The notes under the pieces are model-generated. The model had not been told where the DNA came from, searched no databases, and was given only the letters and a program-made list of their open reading frames with translations. Source: Isoetes taiwanensis (lineage: Eukaryota; Streptophyta; Lycopodiopsida; Isoetales; Isoetaceae). From it: a stretch of 64,000 nucleotides of DNA. Where the stretch lies: assembly GCA_021234155.1 (NCBI GenBank), contig JAJEKV010000011.1, positions 24,246,442-24,310,441 of the forward strand, read 5' to 3'. Positions 13,423-27,000 of the stretch are shown here, piece after piece (the first letter of the stretch is position 1; each line of letters begins with the position of its first letter). A program made the position numbers and the translations under genes.

Positions 13423-16400
13423 TGCGAGCCAATTTTTTTTTTTGGCTCCTTTAATGCATGTGATTAACATAATTACCCTAAGGTAATATTTATGAATTAA
13501 CATTATCATAGTATTGGATATATTACTTCCGATAGTACAATTAAATTTACTCTAAGCTTTTGCAATATTTAACGACTTTTAGATGCGATTATTTAAACAA
13601 TAACCCTGATTTAGACCTATTTTATTATAGACAAGGGTTTTAATTATCATACACAAGAATTAGATGTGCTTCTTATTCTCTTCCTTGGGTCCTACATTAC
13701 CCTTGGAAAGTATATCCCTAAGATATACTTAAGTATATCCGAATTCTATTTTCTATTTATATTTATAAGGACCTATAGCTATCCTTGGAAGGAATTGCAT
13801 CCTTGCGAAGGATTAATTAACATGCTACTTCACATTATCGTTGTTATTTAACTTATTTCCCTATGATACATATACATGCAACAATTTCTATGCAGTTATT
13901 AGGGTCTATATTTAACTTATCAATAAGACACATTAAGGCTTATAATACATGCGCATACCTTACCTAAGGCTAAAACGCATTCACCCATTGAAATTTGGCG
14001 TTCGAGTAGTTTGGAGATGACTTGGTCGTTCATTGCTCCCATAGTTTTGCTCCACTTCATTGGTGTAGTTAGCTACTACGTCGGTCTCTTACGTTGAAGG
14101 CCTCACGAGCTATCTATCTATCTATCTTACGCTCTATTCGCCCGGCCATTGCCGGTGAACTCTATTCTGGTCGGTCAATTCGATGCAAATGCGTTCAATC
14201 ATAAGATTGAGCCCTCCCACTTTCTTGAAAAGAAAATGGTCTGCACCCCTTCAATGACATTGCACACAAGCGTCAATGGCGCTTCTTACAGCATTAAGTT
14301 ACTAGCCTTATCTAACATATATAACCATCTAAGATGGATGCATATTATGTTATCATTTATTTCAATATAATTATGGGTTACCTACTTAGTTAGAGCGATT
14401 CTAAACCACAAGGTTTTGTCATCATGACAATTCCTTTTGTCCCAAAAGACTATTTGATTACTATAATTCTTATTTTAGATGTACCTTGCATGTACTATTA
14501 TTTTATTATTCTAGAGATTCCCCTTTCTTAGTTATTTAAACTCTTGGAATATTCCTACCAATCGAATTGATGTCATCGTAACAAGTTGGTAGGACTTGTT
14601 AGATTACTTCTTTTCTTTCAGGTTGGATTATTCTTTTGGAGATACTAGATTTATACATGGTCAACAATTATCCTAGTAGTGATTCCTTCTTAGTGAGGAG
14701 ATCAATCTCACCAAGTGGTTTCAATACATTGGATGTCCATTAACAATGTCGTGTATAATTATATAATTTTATTTCCTCCCAATCTTCTCCTTCCCAATTG
14801 GGCAATCCTTTCAACGAGAATATCGGAAATGCCTTCTAATCCCAATATGGATGTTACCATCCATACATTTAATCTACTAGGCCCCATGGCCTTAGATCTT
14901 TGAGCTTGCTAGAAGCTCATCCGCTCGTTACTGCTTGAAGGAGCAAGGTAGCGTTCTTCCGAATAATTTCGATACTTGGTCTCCTTGTGATTGGCTCCTC
15001 TTTGATGTAGAGGTTGACTTTGTTAAGCTAGAAGCCTCTATTGCTGGTGGCTTGATGGTGTAGTTGATCATTTGAATCTTCCATGCGCTTTTCAAATGCG
15101 AAAGTGTTATTTGTTGAAAGAGATCTTTCATCTTGAACTCTTTGTCTTGGCGGCTAAAGGATGACTCTGTATCGATATTGTTTCTTCGACTCCATCGATG
15201 TCTCATCGTCGAGTCCTCTTGAGTTATCGTGTTGCGAAGAGTGTTGCGATGTTGATTGCTTCACCCCCGCAACTTGCATGACATCTCTTCCTTTGATGTG
15301 TTACGCTATGGGAGGGAAAGAAATAACAAGGGAACTATACATGCACAACATATAGCTTACATAATTACAATTACTACTAGAGCTATTAGGTCTCCCTTGT
15401 GCCTCCCCGAGTTGGACACCTACTCCTTGGCAATGTCATCGGTGTTCCTCGGTGCAATGGTGTTGACGATCTATATCCTCCTATTTATGCGTCGGCTCAT
15501 ACTCGGGGTAACTTGTTGATATACTTGGGCCCTCAGATGTTTGTCGGCTATGGCACAACCGCTTTTGCATCACATTCTAACTAAGGTGTGCTTGTCGTTG
15601 ATGCTTGACATTTGATGCACGCTTCTTGATCTTTTTGTTCTCGGGCAATAATTGTTCCCCCCCTTCATGATACTTGAAGCTATTTGGAAGTCGTCTCTTG
15701 AGGCTGTCTTGTGATTCCTTTGGCTATACTCCTGCGGGTTGTTCTCTTCTGGGTTGTTCTTTGAATCGTTCATTCTTGGGTTCACCAAGTTGCATGCAAG
15801 GCAGCGTGCAAGTCATCGGCTCGCCTCACCTAGTTGGTTCTCCATCGAGCTTCCAAACTTCTTCGTTTGATCCCCTCGATCACATGGCTTGGGCGTTGTC
15901 ACGTTCCAGTGCTATACCGTCTTCTTGTCTTGAGGTACCCTCCGGTGACTTTGATTGTGCTCGTCGGTTTTGATCCTCTGTTGCCTCTAGGGAAGCTTCG
16001 TGGAAAAGTCGGTTGCTAGCACTTCTCCATCTTTTCGGTTCGACCTTTGTCCTTCTATGCATTTCGGTCTCTTTGGCAAGTAAGGCATCATGACTCTCCT
16101 CCACGATGGCTCCGTTGTCGGGGATGATGGATCCTTATCTCTGCTTGGCGACTTGACCCTTGCGTTGAAGAAGTACCTGCCTTAGATATACTCTTGTGGA
16201 TTTGAATAGCCCACGGCTATTATCTTGAACTCTCTTTTAAGCGAAGGTGCTTGAGTTGCTATCCTTGTCGTTAAAGGCGTCGAATGCTTCTACCTTGGGG
16301 CAGGTTTGGCGTGCCACATGTCGGAGATATAATTCGGCTTCTTCTCTTCTAATTCTTGGTAGGATTACTGGTGAAGCCATCACCTAGTTGTTGGGGCATA

Positions 16401-18340
16401 TCTCCTCGTCGCGGTGCCTTTCGTAAGTGCATCTCCATCTAATACCGTGTCATAGCACATCCCCTATATTACCACAAGTTGGAATTATGGTCGTCGAGAT
16501 GTTGCCTTCTTAGTTGGCTCGTTGATGTCGGGTGTTCCTCCTTTTTCATTGTTGAGGCCACTCATGTCCTAGGTTAGATCAAGTCGCTGCCTTTGCTACA
16601 AAGAGGTAGTGTGTTTACGGCGATGTCTGGTGCGGCGTTGATGATCTTGACATGATCGGTGTTGTCTCTTATTCTAACATTGGGTGGCCGAGCAGTCTTC
16701 TGCTTGAGGGCATTTCCCGAAGTGTTTGGAGTCGAAGGTTTGCTTGGGCTCTGGTCGTTTCTCCCTCGTACTTGCTCTTCCATTTTTATCTTGGGCTATG
16801 GTTGTGCTTCCTTGTTTCTCCTCATTGGTAGTGAAGTGAAGGAGCTTCGATCTAAGCTAAATCGTAAAAACATGACTCTAAACCCATGTTTCTCCACTAT
16901 ATATGTGGACATCCTAGATATACAATAGACATATATGCATTTACATTGGGATTTTAATTCATCCACTTTTGCAAAACAACTACGAAGATCTACCTAATTA
17001 TTTATACTCCTTTAGGTTTCCCTTCCTCGATCGCGTTTGATCCTTTGGTTTTGCTGCATCTTCTTCGTTCTGGTTGACTCCGGGATTCCTTGAGATGCTG
17101 CTACTATTGTTGAGCTTTATGTCTGATCCGAGCTGATCACCTCAAGTTGCGAAGAGTGTTCGTCGATGTGATCCCTTGAAAAAAGATGCTCCTCCTTGTT
17201 GTGTATGTTCGTCGCGAGGAATCGGTAACGCTCACGTCCCCTACATGCGGTGTGTTGTTGCAAGATTGCTGATTACCGGTGCCATTGATCGAGCTTGAGT
17301 AGGGTCACTGGCTGTTGCGGTCGGGCATTCTTGAATGTCTTGAAGCTCGAGATGTCGTGGGGGTGATGGCGGGCATTGTCATTCCCATGGGTTGAATTTC
17401 GAGTGCGACTCCTGTTGCTTGGGCTTTGCTTTATTAAAATTGGCTCTCTGTGCACGGAAGTGTGGTCATCGTTATGTCTTGCCATCTCCGGCGTGCAATG
17501 GCGGAGTTGCTCATGTGCCTCGGCATGGAGGCCCTTGCCTTCTTAACGAACTGGTGCCCGGCTCACAGCTAGCTCCGTCTGCGTGCTAAATCCTTACTCA
17601 GAAGAGCACTTTCGGTTAACGGCTAGCTTCCAAAGCGGCACGGAATCCTGATTCTCCACCGGTGGCGGCCTCGCAACCTCTAACGGGGAGGCACGGTCCT
17701 CCGTCTTCGCGTGGCCTTAGCCTCCTCAACCTCGGCCTGGATCAGAGGGAGGGGTTATGAGTGTCTCTGCTCTACCCGGTTCATCCTGCGTCCGGCTTCC
17801 ATAGCTGCCAACCACGGTGTCTACCGCCCCCCCTCATATCGCAAGCTCCTGGCGGAAGGTATTCTTTATTTTGTCAAATTAGCAAGTGGATGCATGCGTG
17901 CGATCCTCAATTACGTGATTAAAATGCGTTTTAAGCAAGCACTGCGCAACATCCAGAGATGTTATGTTCTCCACCACAGCCGAGGGAGGCACGCAAAGCG
18001 TGCAGCTGTTGGCCTCAACCCTGCGCTGGATGTGGCTCAAGGTTATTTGGCGGATTGCTGTGTGGCCCGCTTTGGTCGGGTCGGGCGGGCCTTCTCGGGC
18101 CTCCCTCTTCATGGAAGGCGTCTCTCCCTCTGCCGAGGCCTCTTCCTTGGTGGCCCCGCTTCATGGTCTTCCCGAGGAGGGACTCTGCGGCGTGGGGTCA
18201 GCGGTGGTTGGTGTGTTTGGGCCTTCCGGGATGGGTTGGTGTGGTGCGAGGTAGCTCACCAACCAAGTGTGGGGTCCACTGCGGATTTGTGTCTGTGGCC
18301 ATGACTTGGGGTATGACTTGGGCGGCGACTCTGGATATCG
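13423..18340. other. Decayed retroelement-like tract, no intact gene
   Basis: This follows the LTR-like copy as an internal retroelement region would. The stretch near 14010-14050 (GGAGATGACTTGG, CATTGCTCC) resembles the sequence just inside the gypsy LTR near 57465-57490. Minus-strand frames around 14930-17480 are rich in Lys, Arg, Glu, Gln and Ser, as in gag-type proteins, but are broken every 60-90 codons, and I could not identify RT, protease or integrase motifs. The interval 17540-18340 is GC-rich, which gives long overlapping ORFs in several frames; none shows a recognisable domain. A gypsy internal region is the best guess, held weakly. Confidence 0.3.
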
Positions 18341-18360
18341 GTGTGTCGCAGGCTGCCACT

Positions 18361-19215
18361 AAAACCTAGCACCAGCCCGGAAAAGTGCAGATTTGAGCAG
18401 CGGAAACAAAGACAAGCATCGCGGTATCATACACCCTTGGAAAGCTCTCTACGAACCCGTCGAAGTGTCTCTGGATTGCCCCGCGAAACCCTAGCACACA
18501 GCCGGAAAAGTGCCAATTTGAGCACAAAAACAAAGCCAAGCATGCAGGTACCATCGCTGCGTTGGAAAGATCTCTGAACCAGCTTTCCAACAAGCCCAAA
18601 CACATGAAAATCGACACAGGATGCGAGAGATATGGCCGATTAAAATTCTGCAAAGGCGAGACCAATCGAATACTTACTAAAACATCGCCAATCCCTATAT
18701 TGGTGTCGGACTTTCATCAACAACGCCATCAGGAACTAGGGTATGAATTAGTAAAACATTCTCGTAACCTTCAATAAGAGTACAACACACACCTTTCAAC
18801 ACCGCGTGGCCAAGGCCAACAACGGCATCAGGCGAGGGCTATACTTCTCAAAGAAGGAGGAAGAAGGGCTGCCACAAAAACCCTAGCACACAGCCCGGAA
18901 AACAGCAGATTTGAGCCCTGAAACAAAGACAAGCATGCAGGTATCATACACCTTGGAAAGCTCTCTGAACCAGCTTTCCAACAAGCCAAAGCACATGAAA
19001 ATCTGACACCGGATGTGAGAATCTGGTCCGTCGAAGTGTCTACCGGTTGCCACAGAAACCCTAGCACACAGCCCGGAAAAGTTCCAATTTGAGCACAGAA
19101 ACAAAGCCGAGCATGCAGGTACCATACACCGTTGGAAAGATCTCTGAACCAGCTTTCCAACAAGCCCAAGCACATGAAAATCTGACACCGGATGTGAGAG
19201 ATATGACCGATCAAA
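18361..19215. repeat. Four-copy short repeat, unit about 130-180 bp
   Basis: Copies begin near 18366, 18489, 18880 and 19060. Each has AACCCTAGCACACAGCCCGG or a variant, then TTTGAGC, AAACAAAGNCNAGCATGCAG, TTGGAAAG.TCTCTGAACC, CAGCTTTCCAACAAGCC and CACATGAAAATC. The first copy is shortest and lacks the CAGCTTTCC part. ORFs of up to 189 codons across it on the minus strand are a by-product of the repetition. Function unknown. Confidence 0.8.
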
Positions 19216-20422
19216 ATCCTAAAGTTTGCCTGATGGGCATGAAACGGATTCAATAAGGAATAAGGTAGACTAGAAACGTGTGTCCGGCGATGCCGGGCAT
19301 TAATCATGGATGTCTGGAATTGGTAGATGTAATGGAGTTTGTAAGTAAAATGAAAAGATGTAAATGTATTTGTGTCCATAGATGTAATGGCGTGCAAAGT
19401 GTGAAGGGATTTACTGTTTAGGGAAGCAGGGCATTATGCTTTCCATTATTCCCACTGATTTATGGTTAGGCTGGAAAAGAATGGGCAGGCAGCGTGCATA
19501 TCATTTAGAGTATTGGTTTAAGGTTGTGTCCAAAATATTCAATAGCATATGTGTTGTTCTATTAAGCCGTCATTTAAATATTGGTAGGGACATTTAGTCT
19601 CCAGCTAAAAACTTGCATCAATGGATAGCTAAATGAGCACAACTCAATTTATGCGCAACAACATTCGGCACACACACATTCATGTAAAGACATTTTGAAT
19701 TGCCCAGTGTGTACTACCCACCGTTTTAATATTATTTCGCATTTGCAAAACTATGATTAGTACTTGCGTTGGCATTTCAAGATGTGCAACTTGTTGAAAG
19801 AAAGATGTTAACATGTCGTTGCTACTGCATATAACTACTTAACTCTAAATAATCTAACCTTTCAATGAGATGTAACGACACAATTTTAAGTGAAAGAACT
19901 CAATTTCAGTGTCCTGCAAAATTTATTTTCCCCGAATGTAATGAGTACGGTAGGCAGAGTTAGACACGTGGCATAGTTGCAAATGCATGTTGAAGTAGTT
20001 ATTTTGAAATGTAATGATTGCCTTAGGCAGAGTTAGACATGTGGCATAGTGACAAATGCATGTGGCAGTTGTTATAAAGAAACGAACGTATCTTTGACAA
20101 TCATTTGTACTTCTATGTTTTTTCATAGCTACGGCAGCCATCTTGCTAAGGATGTACTTATTAGCTTGGAACTCCATCTTGACGAATTAAGATCATAAGT
20201 TTGAAATGATAAAATACAGATGGAAGATGACTTGCTTAAGTGCAGTGCAGAACAATGACAAAGATGAGAAATCAAAGGATAAAGGCGCATTGAATGTTAG
20301 AGACTGTACTACCAAATGATGAAAAAGGAGCGATCCAATAAGGCTTTTGACAACATATGAAAGAAGCATGTGATGCTGATACAATAATGCCACTGGACAA
20401 AAAACAAAAGGAAGCATAATCA
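19216..20422. other. AT-rich spacer with a 72-bp tandem duplication
   Basis: No gene or transposon ends were recognised. GGCAGAGTTAGACA.GTGGCATAG occurs near 19953 and again near 20025, so a block of about 72 bp is duplicated in tandem (about 19937-20068). Confidence 0.5.
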
Positions 20423-20559
20423 CACAAGGCACCCAAAATTAAAACACGATATGGTTTTTCCCATGGTTATGACCAAAAAATCATTCTACAAAACCAATAC
20501 ATGTAAGTGGGTTGATATCATTAAAAACCATATATGGCTAAAGTTTGTGGTTTGCAGTG

Positions 20560-21250
20560 AGTGTTTACTAAGGTGATTTTTTAACATGTTTAACAGGTAT
20601 AGTTTAATTTAGCACTTCATGTGTACGGTTTATGAATGTGGTATTTTAACATTGTATACATATGTGGTTTATATATGGTGTTCAATATGGTGGTCCTATA
20701 ACATGTTTAGTAGGTATAGTTTATCATAACACTTCATGTGTGTGGTTTAGTAGGTATGGTTTATCATAACACTTCATGTGTGTGGTTGTATGTGGTTTTT
20801 AGAGTGTAAACAAACATGGCTAAATGTTGTGAATGTTTTTTGATTCATAAGTCACTATTGGTTGTTTGTCCATGATATTTCATGTTTAGTGCGTTGAAAC
20901 CATGAATGGTTTACTAATAGAATGCATTGGTTCTTAACATCATTTTAACTGTGGTTAAGATTATAAATCACTAGTGTTTTGCAGTTCAAAGCATTCCAAG
21001 TTAGCTTGTTAAGACCTCAAATCAATAGTGTTTTGCAGTTCAAAGCATTCCAAGTTAAGCTTGTTAACACCTCGTTATATTGTAGCTTTATATGTAGTGT
21101 TTACTTGATAAATCATCAATACTTAACCATTCATGATCGCTAGTGTTTTATTGTTCAAAGCAATACAAATTAGTTTATTATAACTCCTCATTGTATTCTA
21201 GCTTTACATAGTGGTTTAGTTAATAAAACATCTAATACTTTCCCAATTCA
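20560..21250. repeat. Left subterminal repeat region of the CACTA element
   Basis: Contains many TGTGGTTT-like motifs, a 44-bp tandem duplication around 20700-20790 (TAGGTATRGTTTATCATAAC, CACTTCATGTGTGTGGTT) and a 54-bp duplication around 20975-21060 (GTGTTTTGCAGTTCAAAGC, ATTCCAAGTTA). The mirror region at 27000-27700 carries AACCACTAT and AAACCA motifs. In this superfamily such motifs bind the element-encoded transposase; that role is inferred here. Confidence 0.6.
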
Positions 21251-21452
21251 TAATCTGACGTGCCATCCATAGTACATCGGGCCAAGGAATCGAACCTTAG
21301 ATCAACCATACCCCATGATATAGCAACATGGCATAATATGATCCCTCGAGAGGGATTCTTTCCCTTTTACATCCAAAAAGGAAATTAAGAAAAAAAATGC
21401 AATTGGTATTACCTTTCCAAGGTATAAAGAATATTTGGATAATTGATCCTAA

Positions 21453-21512
21453 AACTAAGGCATCTAGAGCAGCAATTGAACTCTAGAGCAGCTCTAGATG
21501 CCTTAGTCTGTA
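21453..21512. repeat. Inverted repeat inside the CACTA element
   Basis: ACTAAGGCATCTAGAGC near 21454 is followed within 60 bp by its complement GCTCTAGATGCCTTAGT, with further CTAGAGCAGC units between and just downstream (to about 21550). It would fold into a stable hairpin. No function assigned. Confidence 0.6.
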
Positions 21513-22099
21513 AAAAAACTCCTTGGAAATCTAGAGCATCTAGAGCAGCAATCCAAGGTGTTCTATCACACAATTAAGGCTAACAAGCAAAAGGAAAAAC
21601 AGAGCTTGGAAAATGGATGGCATGCAAGGTAAAATGCTTCATTTTGCTTTACCGCTACCTCAGAAATTTAAAAGAAGATCAAAAGCACGAGCACGGATGG
21701 AGTTGATGCGGTGATGCCCCTCTATTCTCCAGGTAAAGGGAACATAAAACTTATGTTGGGGACCATCAAAATGGAGATCTCTGAAACAAAGCCAAAGCAT
21801 ATGTACCTAAACAACAAAAATTCATGAGCAGAGGACATAACGATCAATCAACGTTTGGTGGAGATGTAGGCGATGGACGCTTACCTCCATCATTCAAACC
21901 TGGTTAAACTGGTTTTGTAGATATACATCTGCCCGGAAATGTAAAGCATGTTAAGAGCAGATCGGTCACCCGTTTCCTTGATAAACTACGATAAGACAGG
22001 AAAAAAATAGAAACATTTATAACCTATGATGTTTATGTCATGGTAGTTGAAGCTCCATCGACTGTTGCAAAGTCGGACCGGCCCAATAAATCCAAAGTT

Positions 22100-24660
22100 T
22101 GAGGCTAGGATTTGGAAATAAGGTTCTTTGAGTTATTCCATCTTCTTTGGGATATATTTGCAAATGGAAATGAGAAAGGAGGAAAGCTATTCTGCTGCAT
22201 AACGACTTGTAAATATTATTACTGCTTATTTGGTGTCATATCAACCACTTTGCATTTCTTTGTTCGGTATTTATTATTAGAACCTTTGTGTCCCTCGAAT
22301 TAGATAATCGAGGCTCTGAACAGAATTTCCACTCAAAGATTGGTCGGGTGTGCACTAGATGCTCCACATGTAATTGGCCCGAAGGCGAGGCACACCAGCC
22401 TGCATGTATGTTCCTAGAGTAAGGGAAACCATCAAAAGCCCCAAACACTTGGAAAAGGTATGAAAGCCGTAACTGTAAAGCAACGGATGGCTGTTGGTTG
22501 TTTTATTTGCTTTCTTGAAGATTCTGAGGAGTTCGATCCTTGGCTTGTTGGCGGTTCGCATTTGCATCTCGCTCACTTGTGCGGTTAAATGCGCTGCGAA
22601 GTCCGCGATGGACGAATCCCATAAAGATTCCCCACTTGGTGACATTATTTGAATTCCCATCTAGTGGAGCATTTATATTATATGACTTTGCACCAAAAGG
22701 CTTGATGGATTTGCATAGACAAATGGATCTTTGAGAGCCAATTGTTCTTTGAATCTCAATATAGTGGGCAATATGAACATGAAAGGCCTGGCGTTTTCCA
22801 TCCGCTTTGTGAATGGATGGCGAGGATATGATGGCGGCAAGCGCAAAACATATCGGTGTATCTCCTTTTCAACCAACAAGCACATGCAAAATCCTCTGCA
22901 ATCGAATGAAAAAGCGGTATACGTATTTCGCAGTAATTAGTAGGATCCGTTGCAAAGATCTTTGGCCGACCCGGTAGAAACAACATTAATCGAAGTATCT
23001 GCGAGCGTCGGAAGCCCAACGAATAACTACATGCAAACCCTAGACATAAATAGATCTAGATTTCACGACGCAAATGGAGAAAGAAGCCCGGGCCACATGT
23101 TTTGCGAGAGGGAGGATTAATAACATCACCGCTTGTAATCTTGTTGAAAGTACTGACTTGGTCTTTGTAGAGAGCGAAGCAAGAAATGATCAACAGCCGA
23201 AGCTACTGATGGCGACAGCTGCGAGACACAGCAGTTTCGAGGGTTCATTCAACCAAATAACAAAAATGAGATTTTTGACAAAGGGCGAAAAGTCTTACGG
23301 ATCTCTCGAGCTTTTGTCTGCCCTTGTCTCGCTCTTTCCACCCTCAAATTCTTTTCGAGAAATTTGCTTGGTGCTTGATCTCTCTCTTGATCTTTTAAAG
23401 CACTTCCATGAGCTTTGTTTCATTCGGTTTGCTTCAAATCCTTTTCAGTTCTTTCCCTACTTGTATTTGTTTGTGGTCCTCCAAATCAAATAAAGGACTA
23501 GTGTTTGCTGGTAAAAGCAGATGTTTATCTCAACGCTCGAGAACAAATAAACCAATGGAATTTAAATTACAAAATAGGCAACGTAAATTTACCACAACTC
23601 TCTTATCTTGCACATCCTTCCCAAAGAACCTCCATATTATCCATGAACTTCTCATACGCTATTGGAGAAGCACGCACAACATAAAAAAGAAACTTGAGCG
23701 TGAGAATCGGCATTTATAGAAGTGATAAATCAAATTCGTGTTACCATCAAATCTATCTCAAACTTGGAGGCCGGTTATTGTCCACAACCGGAGACCTAAA
23801 GAATTGAGCCGTTTTAGATAACAAAAAGAATCAATAAACTATCTTTTCTCATCTATACAAATATACCTTTTACCAAGTTCAAGCTTGACAAGGGATTCGG
23901 TACAAGTGAAGCTTTTTGTAGCCATCTCAGATTCCACTTTACATTTGCTTGTCTTGGACCTGTCCAACGATTCAATATTGCATTCTGCGGCATTTGGAGT
24001 GTTACTTCTATCTCCTCCGACTTCCAGCGTTAAAGAACTTCGAGGTCACGGGAACACCCATGGTATTTATGGTGGAACCATGAAAGTCGGAAGTAGGCAT
24101 ATCGGAAGGCATTGTTGGAGGGTATCTATTCAAAGGCAATGGCTGGTGCGCAACTTCCGCTTCACCTTTGGCTGCAAGGGTATCGTTAGCCAAGCACGTC
24201 TCGCAGATGCCATCATATCTTCGTCGCGAATGCCATCTCTGCGCCTTAGCATCTCTTCCCGCGAAACATATGATTTAGGGTTAACCTAACCCTAACCCTA
24301 AATGTATCCTTTTATATTTATTTTATATTTAGGTGTGCCTTTACCCACATCAAATGTAAGAGCTTTGTAGCACGGTATCTGGTTGGGAATTTTTTTCTAT
24401 CGTGAGTTTTCCTATTGGATTTAGGCCGACAAAGCGGTTATGTAGTCCCTCGCCATTTTTGGCAGAAGTACCAAGAAAAATGCCTATTTTTAGCAGGAAA
24501 TTTTCCTCGTGTTTCTAAATTGTACTGCCAAATTTCATTTCCATACGGTTACACGGGAATTTCCCGAACCAAGCACGGCATTCTAATGTCGTTAATAGCC
24601 TTTGAGATGTATTCTAGTCTCGTTACTAGCTTAATATAGATTTTACTAACCAGCACATGT
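22100..24660. other. CACTA interior, broken ORFs and one short telomere-like tract
   Basis: The longest frames are plus-strand 23074-23493 (139 codons) and 23885-24289 (134 codons), and a minus-strand frame at 22355-22660. None matches a family I recognise, and the minus strand is equally open in places, so no coding call is made. At about 24268-24301 the sequence TTTAGGGTTAACCTAACCCT runs on into CTAAATG. This is a short plant-type telomeric motif cluster in inverted arrangement, too short to be a telomere. Confidence 0.35.
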
Positions 24661-25170
24661 CATTGTGAAGTTTGTTAGCGGCACTCGCCTTTATAAAAAT
24701 GAAAATCTATAAACAGAAACAAAAAAAGGGAAAAAAAAAGCTAAAGATCGCCATAGAAAAAAAAAACCTCGAGAATAGGGTACTTTGAGACAAACGGCCA
24801 TAGAAACTAGAAGAGTAGGGCGAGCGCCGACCGCTAAGCACCATCGCCAAAGCTCTGCTTGGAAAAAAATGCCAGGAAAAAAAAACTCCCAATTTGCATG
24901 TTGTGGGGGGATGCCCACAGGTCGCACTTTCCGGTGTGGCCAGTGACCCGCTCCCCCCTGCTGCCGGTCGTGGGACCCCACCATCCACACCGGAAAGTGC
25001 TCCCGGTGGACATCTCCCCCATACATCCGCATACATCAAATGTAAGAGCTTTGTAGCACGGTATTCTAACGTCGTTACTAGCCTTTGAGATATATTCTAG
25101 TCTCCTTACTAGCTTAGTATAGATTTTACTAAGGGCACAAGTCATTGTGGAGATTGTTAGCGGCTTTTCG
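24347..25170. repeat. Direct duplication flanking a 25-kb-region hairpin segment
   Basis: CATCAAATGTAAGAGCTTTG followed by TAGCACGGTAT occurs near 24348 and 25035. In both copies GCCTTTGAGAT, ATTCTAGTCTC, TACTAGCTTA and TAGATTTTACTAA follow. Between them lies a poly-A-rich, then GC-rich block with an inverted repeat: GCACTTTCCGGTGTGG at about 24925 and its complement CCACACCGGAAAGTGC at about 24975. This could be a small insertion that carried a duplication of its target, or a local tandem duplication with later insertion. Confidence 0.55.
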
Positions 25171-27000
25171 CCTCAACAAAATTAGTGGCGAATTACTCTC
25201 TTTTATGGCATGATTGAGTTTGCAAATGTTGTGATGAACATCTATCTAAAGGTACATGTAAAGCGAGAAAAACCTTACTACGCAATATGATATCTAAAAG
25301 TGCCTTGGAGAAAAAAAATTGGTTCAACAACCAAAAAAATTGTTGTCTTATATTTATATTTAATAAGCGTAAGTATTTTATAAAATCAAAGCGCAACCTA
25401 GTTCAAAGCTTTTGCATTATCTCTCTTTAAAGGCGAAACATAAAGCATACACTAACTGAAATAGGCATGCAAAAATATGATCAAATTACACTAAATTAGG
25501 TGTTGACTTAGTTGTCACTAGACAATCTGCCTTCTCTTTCACTTGTATGTAGATAGAACAATTTGATTGGAAGCAAAGCCGTATTTTGGACCATGCATGA
25601 AAAGAATGGCTTGTAAAAGGCAAACATAGATATGGAGCCTAAGAACATAGATAAGGAATATTCTTATGGGCCTTGAACCCAAAAACTTCTTTCTGATAAA
25701 TCCAAGCATAGTAATAACAATTATATAGTCAAGCGAGAAGGTAACATGGAACTTCTTAAATTATTCCCCTCTTGCTTTCCCATATGATTCCTTTCTATAA
25801 CAATCAATGCTTTTATTGACTTTATAAACATTGCTTTCCTTTGGGTTTCCCATGGTCCTAAACAGGGGATGTGTTATGATTAGCTTGCGGCTCATAGCCA
25901 ACAACTAAATTAAATGAATCATATGGAATTTTTCAATGATTGACGACCGGAGTTTTAGAGTGAGGAGATTGATGTAAGGTATATTCATCTTCTTTTGCTC
26001 TTAGGCTTTAAGAATAGGCAATAATTTAGAGGCTCTAATGTTTGCTTTATCAGTGTCAATTTGTAACAAGGCACTTGCTAAAGCTGGCTACTTTGTTTGA
26101 GTTAAATTATTTTATCATGCTTAGACTTTGGTTACACATATTGTATGGGTTAGCATTTGAGGTGTAAGTGCCAGTTCCAAATCTTCATGAATATCTACAC
26201 CATATGATCATTTGAAATCAAATTGTATTGTGTTCAACTTTTGTGTTTCTTGCTTTGGTATAGGACCTTCTTTCATAATTATATATGTCTTTTGGCATCT
26301 TGGCACAATATGCCAACATCCACTAACAAGGGCAGGCTGTTAGATTGTTCATGGAATCGAATTAGGTTTCTTCTGATTCGTTAGACGATGCTTCTTAGTT
26401 GCATTTTTCTATGGAGTCACGTAGGCGATACATAGAAATTGATGCAAGCATGTTTATGGGTCGAATGTTTATGGGTCTTTGATGTTAACCTATGCAATGG
26501 TGGCCACAAGACCATCTCAAACTGACAAGCGGGTTCAAAGTTCCATTTTAACATAAACTTCAATATTATTGAATAGAGCATTTAAATGTACATGTCCATA
26601 ACTTCAAGGCTGCTTAATATGTGTTTACCCCCCCCACACATGGCTTCTTCAATTCGAATGAAATGTTTATTTAATTTAAAATGGCCGCCCATCTACAAAA
26701 CTCTGAAGCAATGACTTGCTAGATTTCCAACTTCTACAAACAAACAATAGACAAAAAAAAAAAAAAAAAGCAGTTAATTAAAGAAAGGAAAAGGAAAGAA
26801 ACGTAGAAATGAGAAACAATTTTTTAGAAATAATTGGTTTGCACCTTTACGATTGCCTTTGTATTGGATCCCATAGGCAACTTATATAGTATGGACAATA
26901 AAAAATCAATTCAATTACTAAAAAAATCATCTCCAGAAAATCATCTCGAGAATAATTCCCATCTTTCAAAGACCATTATAGTATAACATTTTACTTCTTA
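25171..27000. other. AT-rich CACTA interior, nothing recognised
   Basis: Low-complexity AT-rich sequence with poly-A near 26750-26770. No ORF longer than about 70 codons and no recognisable motif. Confidence 0.4.

Noticed and set aside
17711-18304. 197-codon plus-strand ORF with overlapping ORFs in other frames
   Set aside because: It lies in a GC-rich tract where stop codons are rare in all frames. No domain, signal or repeat structure supports it.
18828-19397. 189-codon minus-strand ORF
   Set aside because: It covers two copies of the short repeat at 18361-19215 and has no recognisable domain.
24268-24301. Telomere or chromosome fusion scar
   Set aside because: Only a few plant-type TTTAGGG units are present, in a transposon interior. 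Too short to support a telomeric origin.
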